Part shown: in pieces, positions 34,076-42,964 of the stretch
How the letters are laid out: every line of letters begins with the position of its first letter
Numbering within the stretch: the stretch's first letter is position 1
Assembly: GCA_965226025.1 (NCBI GenBank)
Contig: CBDDCD010000001.1
Coordinates: 620,001 to 684,000, forward strand
Length of the DNA stretch: 64,000 bases
Reading direction: 5' to 3'
Source: Moanibacter sp965226025
GTDB lineage: Bacteria; Verrucomicrobiota; Verrucomicrobiia; Opitutales; UBA2987
The notes under the pieces: model-generated
What the model was told of the DNA's origin: nothing
Databases searched by the model: none
What the model saw: the letters and a program-made list of their open reading frames with translations, nothing else
Program-made: the position numbers and the translations under genes

Positions 34076-34142
34076 TTTGCACTGCTGCAAAAAAACGTAG
34101 TACCTCGGTGCAATCTATCCTGGCGAATCATTGCGTGGGCGC
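34076..34142. repeat. Repeat shared with 43061-43131
   Basis: Both copies contain TTTGCAC, a short GCAA hairpin, GGTGCAATCTATC and a TTGCGT end, about two thirds identical over roughly 70 bases. Each lies just upstream (in cassette direction) of the first site of an array. Confidence 0.5.
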
Positions 34143-34191
34143 TTTACTTCGATACTTCTCAATATTCCCTGAGAGTCCTACCATTCCGAAT

Positions 34192-34345
34192 CTATTCGAA
34201 CATCCTGTTCAACAGAGGCGCCAACCGCACTCCGGCAATCTCGAGCTGCTCCTCGACCTTCTCAATGTTCAATTCGTAATAATTCGCCGGCAGTTCGCGG
34301 AAATCGCCTTCGTTCGGCCAGTTGAACTTCATCGCCGCCATCACG
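34192..34345 (-). pseudogene. C-terminal remnant, possibly of an S1/P1-type nuclease
   Basis: A minus-strand frame ending at TAG 34192-34194 encodes FNWPNEGDFRELPANYYELN IEKVEEQLEIAGVRLAPLLN RMFE. The ending (YYExNxxxVxxQLxxAGVRLA xLLN) is like the C terminus of S1/P1 nucleases. No start and no catalytic part is present; the frame runs into the IS91-type remnant. It is a gene fragment. Confidence 0.45.
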
Positions 34346-34639
34346 CAGCACATCCCCGGCAAGAGCTTCCAGCTCGTCCGGTATTACGGCTGGTATAGCA
34401 ATCCCGCAGTGGCGGGACGTGGCCAGCGCGAGAAGCGCGCCGCCGAAGAGGCCAAGATCGCCGGACAGGCCGTGGAGATCATCGATGACCGCGAGGTTAT
34501 CGAACGTATCCTGCCACACCTCGGGCTTTGGGAACAGGATGTAAGCGTCTTGCCGGCACGTTCAGTCTCTAAACAAACCTGCTTCGGCGCTCAGGCCGGC
34601 CCCGACAATCCGAGAAGCGTGTTTGCGACCCATTCTTGA
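34322..34639 (+). pseudogene. IS91-family (Y2) transposase C-terminal remnant
   Basis: The frame encodes NFIAAITQHIPGKSFQLVRY YGWYSNPAVAGRG and VEIIDDREVIERILPHLGLW, which is the end of the IS91/ISCR-type transposase family (normally HIPxKxxQxxRYYGxYSN). The Tyr-containing catalytic part is missing and the tail after Leu-Gly-Leu-Trp is not conserved, so it is a remnant of an older mobile element. It marks the border between the left cassette array and the helicase block. Confidence 0.65.
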
Positions 34640-34772
34640 CCCTCCCGCCCGATTCCGGTACTTCCTCTGCCATAAATTCGCTCCTTCAGGTCGGTCCCAA
34701 CGGGCATGTGTCCCTACCCCCCCAAAGCGATCTCTTATCAGTTGTCGGCAGAGTGAAAACGGTATATTCATC

Positions 34773-37526
34773 ATGGAGACAGTTGTACCTATTGCCGGCC
34801 AACGCTGGGTGAGTGATTCCGAACCTGAACTCGGGCTCGGTATCATCGTATCGTCGGATTCAGGTCGGGTGGAGATTCTCTTTTCGGCGGCGCAGGAACG
34901 TCGCCAATATGCGTTGGAATCGGCTCCTCTCCGCCGCGTGCACTTCAAGATTGGGGACCGGATCCGCACTCGCGGGGGTAAGGATCTGCATGTCGAAGAC
35001 GTCGAGGAGAAGAATGGATTATTGGCATACAAGGCGGTTGGGTTAACGGTGCAGGAAGCGGAACTTGCTGATTCCATCAGTTTCAGTAAGCCGGAGGAAA
35101 GATTCCTCGGTGGACAGATCGATGATCCCGAACTCTTCGATCTCCGAGTGGAGGCCCTGCATTGGCGAAGCCGGATACGAAAATCGCCCGTTCGAGGGTT
35201 TATCGGTGGGCGGGTGGATCTGATTCCGCATCAACTTTACATCAGCAGCGAAGTCGCTTCGCGCCTGAATCCCCGTGTGCTCCTGGCGGATGAGGTAGGC
35301 CTTGGCAAGACGATTGAAGCATGCCTGATCCTGCACCGATTGTACCTGACCGGGCGAGCGGAACGGATACTCATCCTTGTTCCGGAGTCGCTCATCCACC
35401 AATGGTTTGTGGAACTTTTGAGGCGTTTCAACCTGCTCTTTAATCTCTTCGACGAGGAACGCTGCGAGTCGATCCAGGGTGAGGATCCGCAGACAAACCC
35501 GTTTCTCGATAGCCAATTGATTCTCTGCAGCATCGAATTCCTTGTAGCGGATCCGCGAAGATCGCGTGAAGTGACGGAAGCGGGTTGGGATCTGCTTGTG
35601 ATCGATGAGGCGCATCACCTTATGTGGTCACCCGCGGAAGCGAGCGCGGAATATCTGCTGGCAGATGAATTAGCCTCCGGGACTCCTTCCCTTCTCCTGC
35701 TGACGGCGACACCGCAACAGCTGGGAATGGAGGGCCATTTTGCGCGCTTGAGATTATTGGATCCCGATCGTTATTCGAACTTCGAAGCATTTATCGCCGA
35801 ATCCAGGCAATACATCGAAGTTGCTACGGCAGTGGATCGCTTGATCGATGGCGCGCCGCTGGACAGCGCGGATCGGGATTTGTTCGCGGCGAGATCGCCG
35901 AGAATACATCGTGATTACGACGCCTTGATGGCTGGTGACGAATCGGCTCGAATACGGTTGATCGGGGAACTCCTCGACGCTTTTGGAACGGGACGTGTCA
36001 TGTTTCGCAACACGCGCACGGCCCTTCCCGGTTTTCCGATTCGTCACGTGCACCTCTACCCGATCGAGCGCAGTGAATCGGCGGATTCCGATGCGATTGT
36101 ACACGCGTATGGCAGGTGGCTTGCAAATCTCCTCAATGATCTGGGAAAAGAGAAGGTTCTTCTCATCTGCAAGACATCGGATCTTGTGCGCGAGATCGAG
36201 GCGAGTCTGGAACGGGAGATCTCCGTCAAATGCGGTCAGTTTCATGATGAAATGAACCTGATGCAGCGCGACCGCACGGCTGCCTGGTTCGCTGAGGAAG
36301 ATGGGGCACGCATACTGCTTTGTTCGGAAATCGGCAGTGAGGGTCGGAATTTCCAGTTTGTGCACCACCTCGTATGCCTCGATCTGCCGGATGATCCGGA
36401 ACTGCTCGAGCAGCGAATCGGCCGTCTCGACCGAATCGGTCAGAACGAAGCCATTCATATTCACATTCCCTACGTTCCCGGTGGCGCCTCGGAAGTCATG
36501 GCTCGCTGGTATCATGAGGGCCTGAATGCCTTCGAAGAGAACCTCCATGGGGCCACCGAGATCGCCTTGAATCTGAAAGCGGATTTGGACGAGTTGCGGC
36601 AAACGTTCGATACCGTGGCGCTTGATCGGTTCGTGGCGCGGACCGCGAAACGGAAGAGCCAAATAACGCGGAGACTCGAGCGGGGACACGATCGACTGCT
36701 GGAATTGAACTCTTCCAACCCGGAACGGGCCGAGGAAATCATTGAGCGCATCCGTGCGCGGGACGCAGACAGGGAATTCGAAGATTTCATCCTGAGTCTG
36801 GTCGATCACTTCGGGCTTCGCCGGGAGGAGCATAGTGAGCGCACTTTTGTCCTGAAACACGGCGATCTCGTTACGGAGGATTTACCGGGCCTCCCGGAGG
36901 AGGGTATGACGCTGACCCTGGATCGAAGAATAGCCCTCAGACGCGAGGATATTCATTTTCTGAATGGAGACCATCCGCTCGTACGCGGTGCCCTCGACAT
37001 CCTGCTGAGTTCAGAAAGGGGTAACACGGCCTTTTCTACCTGGCCGCGGTCGGGCGAAGAGGGCTTGATTCTGGAGTTGCTCTCGGTCGCGGAATGTGTG
37101 GCCCCGCCGGTTCTGCATGTTGACCGGTTCCTTCCTGCAACGGCCATTCGGACCGTAGTCGACCACGATCTCAATGATCTCAGCGATGACGCCGAACTGC
37201 TATCCGCCCCACTGCAAAGAGGCGATCCTGATCCCCTAATTTCGCGGAACTCATTCAGACGAAATGTTCTTCCCAGGATGCTCAAATCCGCGTTTGGTCT
37301 CGCCGAAGAACGGATGCATGCTCTTGTTAGGGAGGCGAGGAGCTGCGGAGAGAAGCACTACCAGAACGAAATCGACCGTCTCGTCGATCTCAAGGAGGTC
37401 AATGACCATGTGCGCGAAGAGGAAATTCAGGCCCTCGTCGACGAGAAAGTTGCCCTGGCTGGCGCATTGAATTCCACCCATCTGCGCTCCGATGCCCTCC
37501 GGTTTATCTGGAAGATTGAATCTTGA
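34773..37526 (+). CDS. rapA: RapA/HepA-type SNF2 helicase
   Basis: Swi2/Snf2 ATPase that recycles RNA polymerase; 917 residues from ATG 34773, near the 968 of the E. coli protein. The N-terminal Tudor-like region (VPIAGQRWVSDSEPELGLGI I) is followed by helicase motifs VLLADEVGLGKTIEACLILH, LLVIDEAHHLMW, LLTATPQQLGMEGHFARLRL LDPDRY (the RapA-type motif III) and GRNFQFVHHLVCLDLPDDPE LLEQRIGRLDRIGQ. The frame is open upstream to 34623 but that part is non-conserved. The end overlaps the next gene by a TTGA. It sits between two cassette arrays and next to transposase debris, so it may have moved as a block. Confidence 0.88.
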   Translation: METVVPIAGQRWVSDSEPELGLGIIVSSDSGRVEILFSAAQERRQYALESAPLRRVHFKIGDRIRTRGGKDLHVEDVEEKNGLLAYKAVGLTVQEAELADSISFSKPEERFLGGQIDDPELFDLRVEALHWRSRIRKSPVRGFIGGRVDLIPHQLYISSEVASRLNPRVLLADEVGLGKTIEACLILHRLYLTGRAERILILVPESLIHQWFVELLRRFNLLFNLFDEERCESIQGEDPQTNPFLDSQLILCSIEFLVADPRRSREVTEAGWDLLVIDEAHHLMWSPAEASAEYLLADELASGTPSLLLLTATPQQLGMEGHFARLRLLDPDRYSNFEAFIAESRQYIEVATAVDRLIDGAPLDSADRDLFAARSPRIHRDYDALMAGDESARIRLIGELLDAFGTGRVMFRNTRTALPGFPIRHVHLYPIERSESADSDAIVHAYGRWLANLLNDLGKEKVLLICKTSDLVREIEASLEREISVKCGQFHDEMNLMQRDRTAAWFAEEDGARILLCSEIGSEGRNFQFVHHLVCLDLPDDPELLEQRIGRLDRIGQNEAIHIHIPYVPGGASEVMARWYHEGLNAFEENLHGATEIALNLKADLDELRQTFDTVALDRFVARTAKRKSQITRRLERGHDRLLELNSSNPERAEEIIERIRARDADREFEDFILSLVDHFGLRREEHSERTFVLKHGDLVTEDLPGLPEEGMTLTLDRRIALRREDIHFLNGDHPLVRGALDILLSSERGNTAFSTWPRSGEEGLILELLSVAECVAPPVLHVDRFLPATAIRTVVDHDLNDLSDDAELLSAPLQRGDPDPLISRNSFRRNVLPRMLKSAFGLAEERMHALVREARSCGEKHYQNEIDRLVDLKEVNDHVREEEIQALVDEKVALAGALNSTHLRSDALRFIWKIES

Positions 37527-38215
37527 AACCGTATCGACATCTCGCGGAAACGTTAACACCAGATTGCGCCACGCTCGCGCTCTACGAGCACGACGGGACC
37601 TATTGCATCCGTCTGAACGGGCGGGAGCTCATGGATTCGGCCGCCCCCGCTTCCGAACTCATGCTTGGGGAACTGGGCACGCGCCGGCTGCTGAGCCGGG
37701 CGGATCCTTGTATTCTGATAGGCGGACTCGGCCTTGGTTTTACTTTGAAAAGTGTGCTCGAGAGGGTGGGGCCGCAGGCGAAGGTGCTCGTGGTCGAATT
37801 GGTCCCTGAAATAGTCGAGTGGAATCGGCGGTTCCTTTCCGGATTAAACGCAAAGTGTCTGGATGACTGTCGGGTCGAATTGCTGATGGCGGATGTGTAC
37901 GACGTCATTGGGAAGAGCGGACGGGACCGTTTTGACGCGATTCTGCTTGATATTGATAATGGCCCTGCGGACAAGGTGCAGAGAAGCAAAGCTCGTCTCT
38001 ATTACGAGAGGGGTATCCGGTCGATGGCACGGGCGCTAAAACCGGACGGGCGCGCCGCCGTCTGGTCCGCCCGCCAAGACGCTGGATTCATGAAACGTCT
38101 CAACAGGGCCGGTTTCCGAGTCGAAAGTGTTCCGGCGAAGCCCTATGCACAGGCAAAGCGTCCATCTTATACGATCTACGTGGCCGATCAGGGTAGATCC
38201 TCTCAACCGACTTGA
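37523..38215 (+). CDS. Spermidine-synthase-like methyltransferase-fold protein
   Basis: 230 residues from TTG at 37523, overlapping the rapA stop. CILIGGLGLGFTLKSVLERV G and VLVVELVPEIVEWNRRFL are the nucleotide-binding half of the SpeE fold; DRFDAILLDIDNGPADKVQR is the DxDNG segment typical of the SpeE-like proteins of unknown substrate, and LYYERGIRSMARALKPDGRA AVWSA follows. The SpeE N-terminal beta-hairpin domain is reduced. It is translated with rapA, which suggests a shared transcript. A true aminopropyltransferase activity is not shown by the motifs. Confidence 0.8.
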   Translation: MKPYRHLAETLTPDCATLALYEHDGTYCIRLNGRELMDSAAPASELMLGELGTRRLLSRADPCILIGGLGLGFTLKSVLERVGPQAKVLVVELVPEIVEWNRRFLSGLNAKCLDDCRVELLMADVYDVIGKSGRDRFDAILLDIDNGPADKVQRSKARLYYERGIRSMARALKPDGRAAVWSARQDAGFMKRLNRAGFRVESVPAKPYAQAKRPSYTIYVADQGRSSQPT

Positions 38216-38466
38216 AACTTCCATGTCGGTGCGGCCTGAAGGTGGCGCTTTATCGCGGTGCAAAACGCCGGTGGATCAATTCTCTTACATTTCGCTGGCT
38301 TCGGCGGCTCGATTCCCAGGATTTCCATTGGAGTAAGGCCCGTGATGTCGGAAAGAGATTGAATCTGACGGATCGAAAGGGTCATCGCTGCTTCCTCCGG
38401 ATCATCCGGAAAGAACCTATTCGCAAGCTTTAGGATTTCTTCCTGATACTGTTCGATTCTCGTCAT
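38203..38466 (-). CDS. Small protein of unknown function (cassette gene)
   Basis: 87 residues. IEQYQEEILKLANRFFPDDP and IRQIQSLSDITGLTPMEILG IEPP are helical and look conserved; the final 30 residues overlap the 3' end of the SpeE-like gene on the other strand and may be non-native. The ATG lies 8 bases after an attC-like core (38474-38480), the usual spacing in a cassette. Its own downstream site is not found, so the cassette is probably truncated at the border with the rapA block. Confidence 0.6.
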   Translation of the reverse strand: MTRIEQYQEEILKLANRFFPDDPEEAAMTLSIRQIQSLSDITGLTPMEILGIEPPKPAKCKRIDPPAFCTAIKRHLQAAPTWKFQVG

Positions 38467-38473
38467 TCGTTCT

Positions 38474-38531
38474 GCCGAACGTTTTGGCTCTAAGACGGTC
38501 GTATGCCGTTCTTAGCAGCCATTTGTTCGGC
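38474..38531 (-). other. attC-like site (58 bp)
   Basis: Minus strand: opening core GCCGAAC (plus GTTCGGC 38525-38531), arms TGGCTGCTAAGAACGG and CCGTCTTAGAGCCA that pair with two extra bases on one side only, and closing core GTTCGGC (plus GCCGAAC 38474-38480). One-sided extrahelical bases are characteristic of attC. It contains the stop of the Ntn hydrolase gene. Confidence 0.88.
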
Positions 38532-39332
38532 GGTTTTATACGGATGTTCTTTGCTGCCTTTATTCTCCGCCGGATTCATGAGTATCTTCATCCAAGGAAA
38601 GCTAAGATGAGACTCACCGCTGGCGATAGAACTCCCAATGTCAAAGTTATACTGGAAGTCGTAATCCGGTCCAATACAGAGTGTCATTTTCAGCCGATTC
38701 AGATCAAAAACGGCCGACCAAACCGTGAGTCTCTGTTTTACTCTTTGCAGCAGTTTCATCGCCGAGCGAGGACCTCTGACTCCTCCCATTCTCTGGACAG
38801 CCTCATTGTACCGCCAACAGTTCACGATTGGCGCTGACAATGGAAAATTTGTCAAAACGAAGCCTCTGTCGACGGACAGGCGACGACGTCTCTCATTTTC
38901 TTTTTCACCCCAAGTAGCGACATTTCCACTCGAATCGGCCAGAAGGTAGTGTGTCCTGATATTTTGCCGTACTCGTTTGTAGGCCACCGGCAGCGAATTG
39001 AATATCTCTAATGCTTCCTTTGTGGATTCTGCACGTTCGAGCACAAAGCGGACAATTCCAAGCTCGTCCATTTCAAGTGGTTTAGATTTTCTCGTCGGCA
39101 AAGGACTTAGGTCGTCCGGGAAACCGGCAATTCCGACGAAGAGACCGAATTGATTTACGCCTTCGAAAGGACGATCTTCTCCGAATTGGTCCAATACGCA
39201 CACAGCGTATCCCATCGTGCCATATAATTGCCTCGCCGGCACAAAACTCAGGTTTCCCCCGCTCTGCCACCAGTCAAAATTGCGTCCGACTATCACAGCT
39301 CTCGAAGTACGTTTCGCAAATAGGGTACACAT
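38490..39332 (-). CDS. Linear amide C-N hydrolase / acyltransferase (Ntn hydrolase, cassette gene)
   Basis: 280 residues from ATG 39330-39332. Met-Cys at the start (MCTLFAKRTSRAVIVGRNFD WW) places the nucleophilic Cys at position 2, as in penicillin V acylase, bile-salt hydrolase and the C45/C59 group; GVNQFGLFVGIAGFP, YLLADSSGNVATW and FVLTNFPLS are the other family strands. The open frame extends 11 codons upstream across the attC core and is rejected because Cys must become N-terminal. The substrate is an acylated amine, possibly a beta-lactam or an acyl-homoserine lactone; this cannot be chosen from sequence. Confidence 0.8.
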   Translation of the reverse strand: MCTLFAKRTSRAVIVGRNFDWWQSGGNLSFVPARQLYGTMGYAVCVLDQFGEDRPFEGVNQFGLFVGIAGFPDDLSPLPTRKSKPLEMDELGIVRFVLERAESTKEALEIFNSLPVAYKRVRQNIRTHYLLADSSGNVATWGEKENERRRRLSVDRGFVLTNFPLSAPIVNCWRYNEAVQRMGGVRGPRSAMKLLQRVKQRLTVWSAVFDLNRLKMTLCIGPDYDFQYNFDIGSSIASGESHLSFPWMKILMNPAENKGSKEHPYKTAEQMAAKNGIRPS

Positions 39333-39346
39333 GGATCGTTTCTGTT

Positions 39347-39409
39347 GCCGAACGTCAGAGTGCACTCAGGGCGGCGTTAGCCGACATTGAGTGGCACGGC
39401 TTGTTATGT
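39347..39409 (-). other. attC-like site (63 bp)
   Basis: Minus strand: opening core ACATAAC (plus GTTATGT 39403-39409), arms GTGCCACTCA and TGAGTGCAC with one unpaired base, closing core GTTCGGC (plus GCCGAAC 39347-39353). The opening core matches the reverse complement of the core before the cassette (40529-40537) over 9 bases. Confidence 0.88.
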
Positions 39410-39505
39410 GGCAGGTCGTATTCAGCCCGCCCCATCGAGGTTTCAAGTCTTCACAGATGAAGCTGCACATTCCGCTGTCGGGTAACGGTCTCCATATACC
39501 CAAAA

Positions 39506-40498
39506 TCAGGCCTCTTTCATTAATTGAGGAAGTAAGGAAAGAATCCTCAAATCCTTTGCAATCTCGTTCAGTAGCTGGGATACGCGTCGCCATTGGCACA
39601 TCATCGCTGCTCGCAAAAGCACGAACACCGGCAACAGTGAGACTTGCTTATCCTCTACCTGAGTAACACTGCGGTATGCAGAGATCAGGGCGTCTTGCTT
39701 CGATTCGAATTCGCTATGACCGTAAGCTCCCGCTAAGACTACTGCAAGATCGTAGATATAATAGCCGAAACCGCAGTCATCAAAATCTACTGGAAATACT
39801 TGGTTTTTCGCGAAAATGACATTGCCGAAACTGAGGTCTCCATGAACGATACCGAAGTTTTCGGGACCTTGACCGAGGAGGTGTTTAACCTCGTCAAGTA
39901 TCTTCTGGACAGATTCTCGAAGTTTCAGTGCATCATCTGATTCTGATTCTTCCTCAGAGTACCAAGATCGAAATTCTGAGTCATACAGTTGAACGTCGAT
40001 CGGCAGGCGATTGAATCTGCACCTTTTCCACTTCTTCACAAATTCATGAAGTTGTCCGATTATTCGGCCGATCGCTTCATAGTGTTGAACATTCCTGCTA
40101 TCTGATCGAACTGTCTTGCCGTTAAGCCATTTCAGAATTGTAAGAGGGAAGACTCCATCTTTCAGCACAAGCGCATTGTCCTTGGTTAAACATGGTGACT
40201 GAACGTCTAGTTCACTCTCATCGTCAAGTGCCTGGATTAGCCGCATCTCAGATTCAATCATGTCGTTACACCACTTCGGTTGCCGGTGTACTCGAACAAG
40301 GAACTCTCCCTCGTTACAGTGCAGACGGAATGTTGTGTTCACGTAGTGTTGGTTTAGTTCGATTCTGCATCCAGTCAGTGGATAGCAATCAAGTCTGTCC
40401 CGGACGTAATCTGAACAAAATGCTATCTGATCGTCGCGAGGCATCTTATCGAATGACCTGACTGCAAACGTTGTTCCTGATGCCTTATTCTTTGCCAT
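39506..40498 (-). CDS. Aminoglycoside-phosphotransferase-family kinase (cassette gene)
   Basis: 330 residues from ATG 40496-40498; the longer frame to 40552 crosses the attC site. Protein-kinase-like fold with HYVNTTFRLHCNEGEFLVRV HR (nucleotide-binding strands), GIVHGDLSFGNVIF (catalytic loop with Asp and Asn) and VFPVDFDDCGFGYYIYDLAV (metal-binding Asp). Members phosphorylate antibiotics, choline, homoserine or other small molecules, and many are of unknown target. It is bounded by attC-like sites, so it travels as a cassette. Resistance should not be assumed. Confidence 0.85.
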   Translation of the reverse strand: MAKNKASGTTFAVRSFDKMPRDDQIAFCSDYVRDRLDCYPLTGCRIELNQHYVNTTFRLHCNEGEFLVRVHRQPKWCNDMIESEMRLIQALDDESELDVQSPCLTKDNALVLKDGVFPLTILKWLNGKTVRSDSRNVQHYEAIGRIIGQLHEFVKKWKRCRFNRLPIDVQLYDSEFRSWYSEEESESDDALKLRESVQKILDEVKHLLGQGPENFGIVHGDLSFGNVIFAKNQVFPVDFDDCGFGYYIYDLAVVLAGAYGHSEFESKQDALISAYRSVTQVEDKQVSLLPVFVLLRAAMMCQWRRVSQLLNEIAKDLRILSLLPQLMKEA

Positions 40499-40530
40499 TC
40501 TTATCTTTGCATAGTCCCAGCAGGAAATCC

Positions 40531-40587
40531 ACATAACGATAAGAGGAGGCACGCCTTCAGGCGTTGCCTCCCTCGCTTTGTTGGGGC
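40531..40587 (-). other. attC-like site (57 bp)
   Basis: Minus strand: opening core GCCCCAAC (plus GTTGGGGC 40580-40587), inner arms GGAGGCAACGCC / GGCGTGCCTCC with a TGAA loop, closing core GTTATGT (plus ACATAAC 40531-40537). The opening core is the reverse complement of the core at 41107-41114, 8 of 8. The toxin stop codon lies inside. Confidence 0.88.
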
Positions 40588-40886
40588 TTGTGTATCTCAG
40601 GTGTACCTCGCGATGAGTGCCATATCCGCAGGATGTGAATCACTTCTCGATTGGGGTCGATCTCCACGACTAGACGGTAGGGCCGCAAAATGATCTCTCG
40701 CAGATTCTCATCATTTTTCTCAGGTACCTTCCTCGCTGAAAAGGGAAAATCTGCAATGCCTTCGATCCGATTGATGATAAGATCACCAAACCGCCTGGCT
40801 GCTCGAGAATCGTCGGCCGCGATATATCGTACCGTTTCCTGCAGATCCAATCGCGCAGTTTCCGTCCAATCTACTCGGAAAGCCAT
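40557..40886 (-). CDS. RelE/ParE-family toxin (cassette gene)
   Basis: 109 residues: MAFRVDWTETARLDLQETVR YIAADDS, RIEGIADFPFSARKVPEKND, LREIILRPYRLVVEIDPNRE VIHILRIWHSSRG. This is the complete ParE/RelE fold with the Arg-rich C-terminal strands; the last residues run into the attC site. Members poison gyrase (ParE) or cut mRNA on the ribosome (RelE). It overlaps the antitoxin gene by 16 bases. Toxin-antitoxin pairs are common stabilising cargo in integron arrays. Confidence 0.88.
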   Translation of the reverse strand: MAFRVDWTETARLDLQETVRYIAADDSRAARRFGDLIINRIEGIADFPFSARKVPEKNDENLREIILRPYRLVVEIDPNREVIHILRIWHSSRGTPEIHKPQQSEGGNA

Positions 40887-41056
40887 TCCGCGAGCTGCTT
40901 CTTAACCTCTTCGTGGGGAACAACTTTTCCTTCTTGTATATCCTTCCTGCCCCGCTCAATCGCTGCCAAAAATCGGATGCGCTCCTCAATATCCTCCCAA
41001 GTCGCCGTGTCGGGAAGCTCAAGTATTGTATTGATAGCCAATTCTTTGGTCGACAT
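40871..41056 (-). CDS. Antitoxin of the ParE/RelE pair (cassette gene)
   Basis: 61 residues: MSTKELAINTILELPDTATW EDIEERIRFLAAIERGRKDI QEGKVVPHEEVKKQLAEWLS E. The ending (GRxDIxxGxVxxHEEVxxxL) is typical of small RelB/ParD-like antitoxins. It precedes and overlaps the toxin gene. The start is about 50 bases after the attC core at 41107. Confidence 0.85.
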   Translation of the reverse strand: MSTKELAINTILELPDTATWEDIEERIRFLAAIERGRKDIQEGKVVPHEEVKKQLAEWLSE

Positions 41057-41106
41057 ATGATCACCCTATCAAACGAGCTCCAGAGAGCAAGCCCTGGTTC
41101 ATACCT

Positions 41107-41195
41107 GCCCCAACGTCGAAGTGTAGCGGCACCGGACCCACCGGCAAATATTGGAACAGGCGGCACCCTCCGGTGTTCGCTACCACGAATAGTTA
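41107..41195 (-). other. attC-like site split by an insertion sequence
   Basis: Minus strand: closing core GTTGGGGC (plus GCCCCAAC 41107-41114) and arms GTGTAGCGGCACCGGA / TCCGGTGTTCGCTACCAC. The opening core is GCCTAAC (plus GTTAGGC), a canonical attC core, but it is divided: GTTA lies at 41192-41195 and GGC at 43019-43021, on either side of the IS and its duplicated TAGTTA. Confidence 0.8.
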
Positions 41196-41393
41196 GAGGC
41201 TGTCCCAAATCCGAGAGGATTTGGGTGGAAGCCTGATACCGATATCAATCTTCGTCACGTTATGTAGACCACGACATGCCTTCCGTCCTCGGTAGCTTAC
41301 CTTTTATCCGTTATGCACCTTTCCAGCACCCTTCCTCTCGCTTTGAGTCGATAGTTCTCCCAAGGAAGCGCCTCTGACTCGATTCTTGGATCC

Positions 41394-42872
41394 CTATGCC
41401 GCCTGCGTTGCCTCTTTCTCATGTTCTTGCGCAAGTCTCTGCGCGATTTTCCATAGATTGTGGGACAGAACCGACCAGGCCACGCTAAGGTTACGGTTGT
41501 CAAAGCCTTTGCTGCGTATCTTGCCCCCGTGCCATCGGTTCTTGAGCACTCCGATCCGGCCTTCGGTGCTCCCTCGTCGTCGCTGCAACCGGACAAAGCG
41601 CGGCTCCTCCATCCGCTCCTTGAGCTCTTGTGGATTGCGGGGCGTAAGGGCGTCAAAAATCCCCTCTGCCTGGAGCCGCTTGCTGGCCGCCTTCGAGGCA
41701 TAGCCCCGATCCCCACTGATCGCTTCGATCTTCTCCTCTAAAGCGAAGCCCTTTTGCCTCTCCAGACTTTCCCAAAGCTGCTTCAATTCGCTCGGGGCCT
41801 GCCCCCCATACAGTTTCCAGTCCAACAGATATCCCTCTGCGCTCTCGCATAAATAAAGGGTGTTGCCAAACTCCACCTCCCGATCTGCCTTGCCTCGCAC
41901 GATGACGTCAATCTCAGGTTCGTAGGCGCTCAGGATCTTCTCCTCATTCTTCACCTGCCGCCCCCCTATGATCCGTTCGTGCGCCTGTTTCATGACCTGC
42001 GGTATCTGCTCTAACATACCATCCATTCGCTCGATGATTCGGCTCGCCTTCTTCTCGGTGTAATCGCTTTGCATCCACATAGCTTCCAATAAGTCACGGT
42101 GGCGAAGGGCATGGCCCTCAATCTTCTTGAGCAATAGCTTCATCCGCCGCAGGATCCCTTTACGCGCTTTGCCCGCCTCCCGGCGCCGACGCGCATGCGT
42201 CATCTCCAGGCACCGTTTGTTCATCTCCCGAGCCAATCCCTTTGCTCCCTGGGGCATGCGCTGTTTCATTCCCGCCTGCCCGATCAGACTGATCGCCTTG
42301 AGCAGCGTTGCTCCCACATCCTTGAGCAAGACCCAGTCCACGGGCCAGTGGATGTTCGCTTCCAGGCAAGTGGCGTCGATCAGGCATTCCCTCGTATCGA
42401 TCGGCTTCTCTAATCCTGCCTCACCACAATGTTCAGCATTGCCCACCACCTCGGTCATCCTTGCATGCAGCTGTCTCAGATACGCTTCGTCGAAGAATTT
42501 CGAATCCCGTTCCAGACTGCTCTTCGATATTTTCCGGATCCCGTCTACCTCACGCACCCGGCAAAAATTAGCCAGAAGCTCACTGCGTCCCAACTCCTGC
42601 GACAGACAACGAAAGGATATCCCTCCGAGTAAATGACGCACCACCTCCACCCGCAGCGCTTTTATCGCTCTTAGAGCGCGTCGCTCCCGATCCTTCCCTC
42701 CCGCTTCATCCCATCCTTCCAAGGCTTTTACGATCGCCTCCCTTTCCAGCGAGGAGTCGATCAAAACCCGGTCAATCCGCTCCATTGTTTCCAGAAACAC
42801 GGTGTAGTCTTTGCATCGAATGACTGGAGTTAGGGCTGGACGCAGGAAGCTTTGTACGGCAATATTTTTCAT
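41394..42872 (-). CDS. DDE transposase
   Basis: 492 residues, intact. LIDATCLEANIHWPVDWVLL holds the first Asp, IEAISGDRGYASKAASKRLQ the second Asp, and RRRGSTEGRIGVLKNRWHGG the Glu in the usual E-x6 spacing with Arg and Lys. The N-terminal 120 residues are helical and probably bind the ends. Similar motifs occur in IS5 and IS1182-type enzymes; I do not fix the family. The start is ATG 42870-42872, 140 bases from the right end. Confidence 0.88.
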   Translation of the reverse strand: MKNIAVQSFLRPALTPVIRCKDYTVFLETMERIDRVLIDSSLEREAIVKALEGWDEAGGKDRERRALRAIKALRVEVVRHLLGGISFRCLSQELGRSELLANFCRVREVDGIRKISKSSLERDSKFFDEAYLRQLHARMTEVVGNAEHCGEAGLEKPIDTRECLIDATCLEANIHWPVDWVLLKDVGATLLKAISLIGQAGMKQRMPQGAKGLAREMNKRCLEMTHARRRREAGKARKGILRRMKLLLKKIEGHALRHRDLLEAMWMQSDYTEKKASRIIERMDGMLEQIPQVMKQAHERIIGGRQVKNEEKILSAYEPEIDVIVRGKADREVEFGNTLYLCESAEGYLLDWKLYGGQAPSELKQLWESLERQKGFALEEKIEAISGDRGYASKAASKRLQAEGIFDALTPRNPQELKERMEEPRFVRLQRRRGSTEGRIGVLKNRWHGGKIRSKGFDNRNLSVAWSVLSHNLWKIAQRLAQEHEKEATQAA

Positions 42873-42923
42873 GAGAAGGGCGTGCTTTGTATTTGACTAA
42901 CGCAAGCATAAGCGCCCTTTTTC

Positions 42924-42964
42924 GCCGGATCGAGCTTTTTGCAGCTCTATCCGGCCTTTTTTTT
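42924..42964 (+). terminator. Rho-independent terminator inside the IS right end
   Basis: Stem GCCGGATCGAGCT / AGCTCTATCCGGC with one mismatch and a short loop, then eight T on the plus strand. It would stop plus-strand transcripts leaving the element to the right. Confidence 0.7.

Noticed and set aside
35754..36860. 368-codon open frame on the minus strand
   Set aside because: Antisense to the helicase domain of rapA, which has clear motifs in the other frame.
39506..40498. Calling the APH-family gene an antibiotic resistance gene
   Set aside because: The fold is shared by many small-molecule kinases and no subgroup-specific motif is visible.
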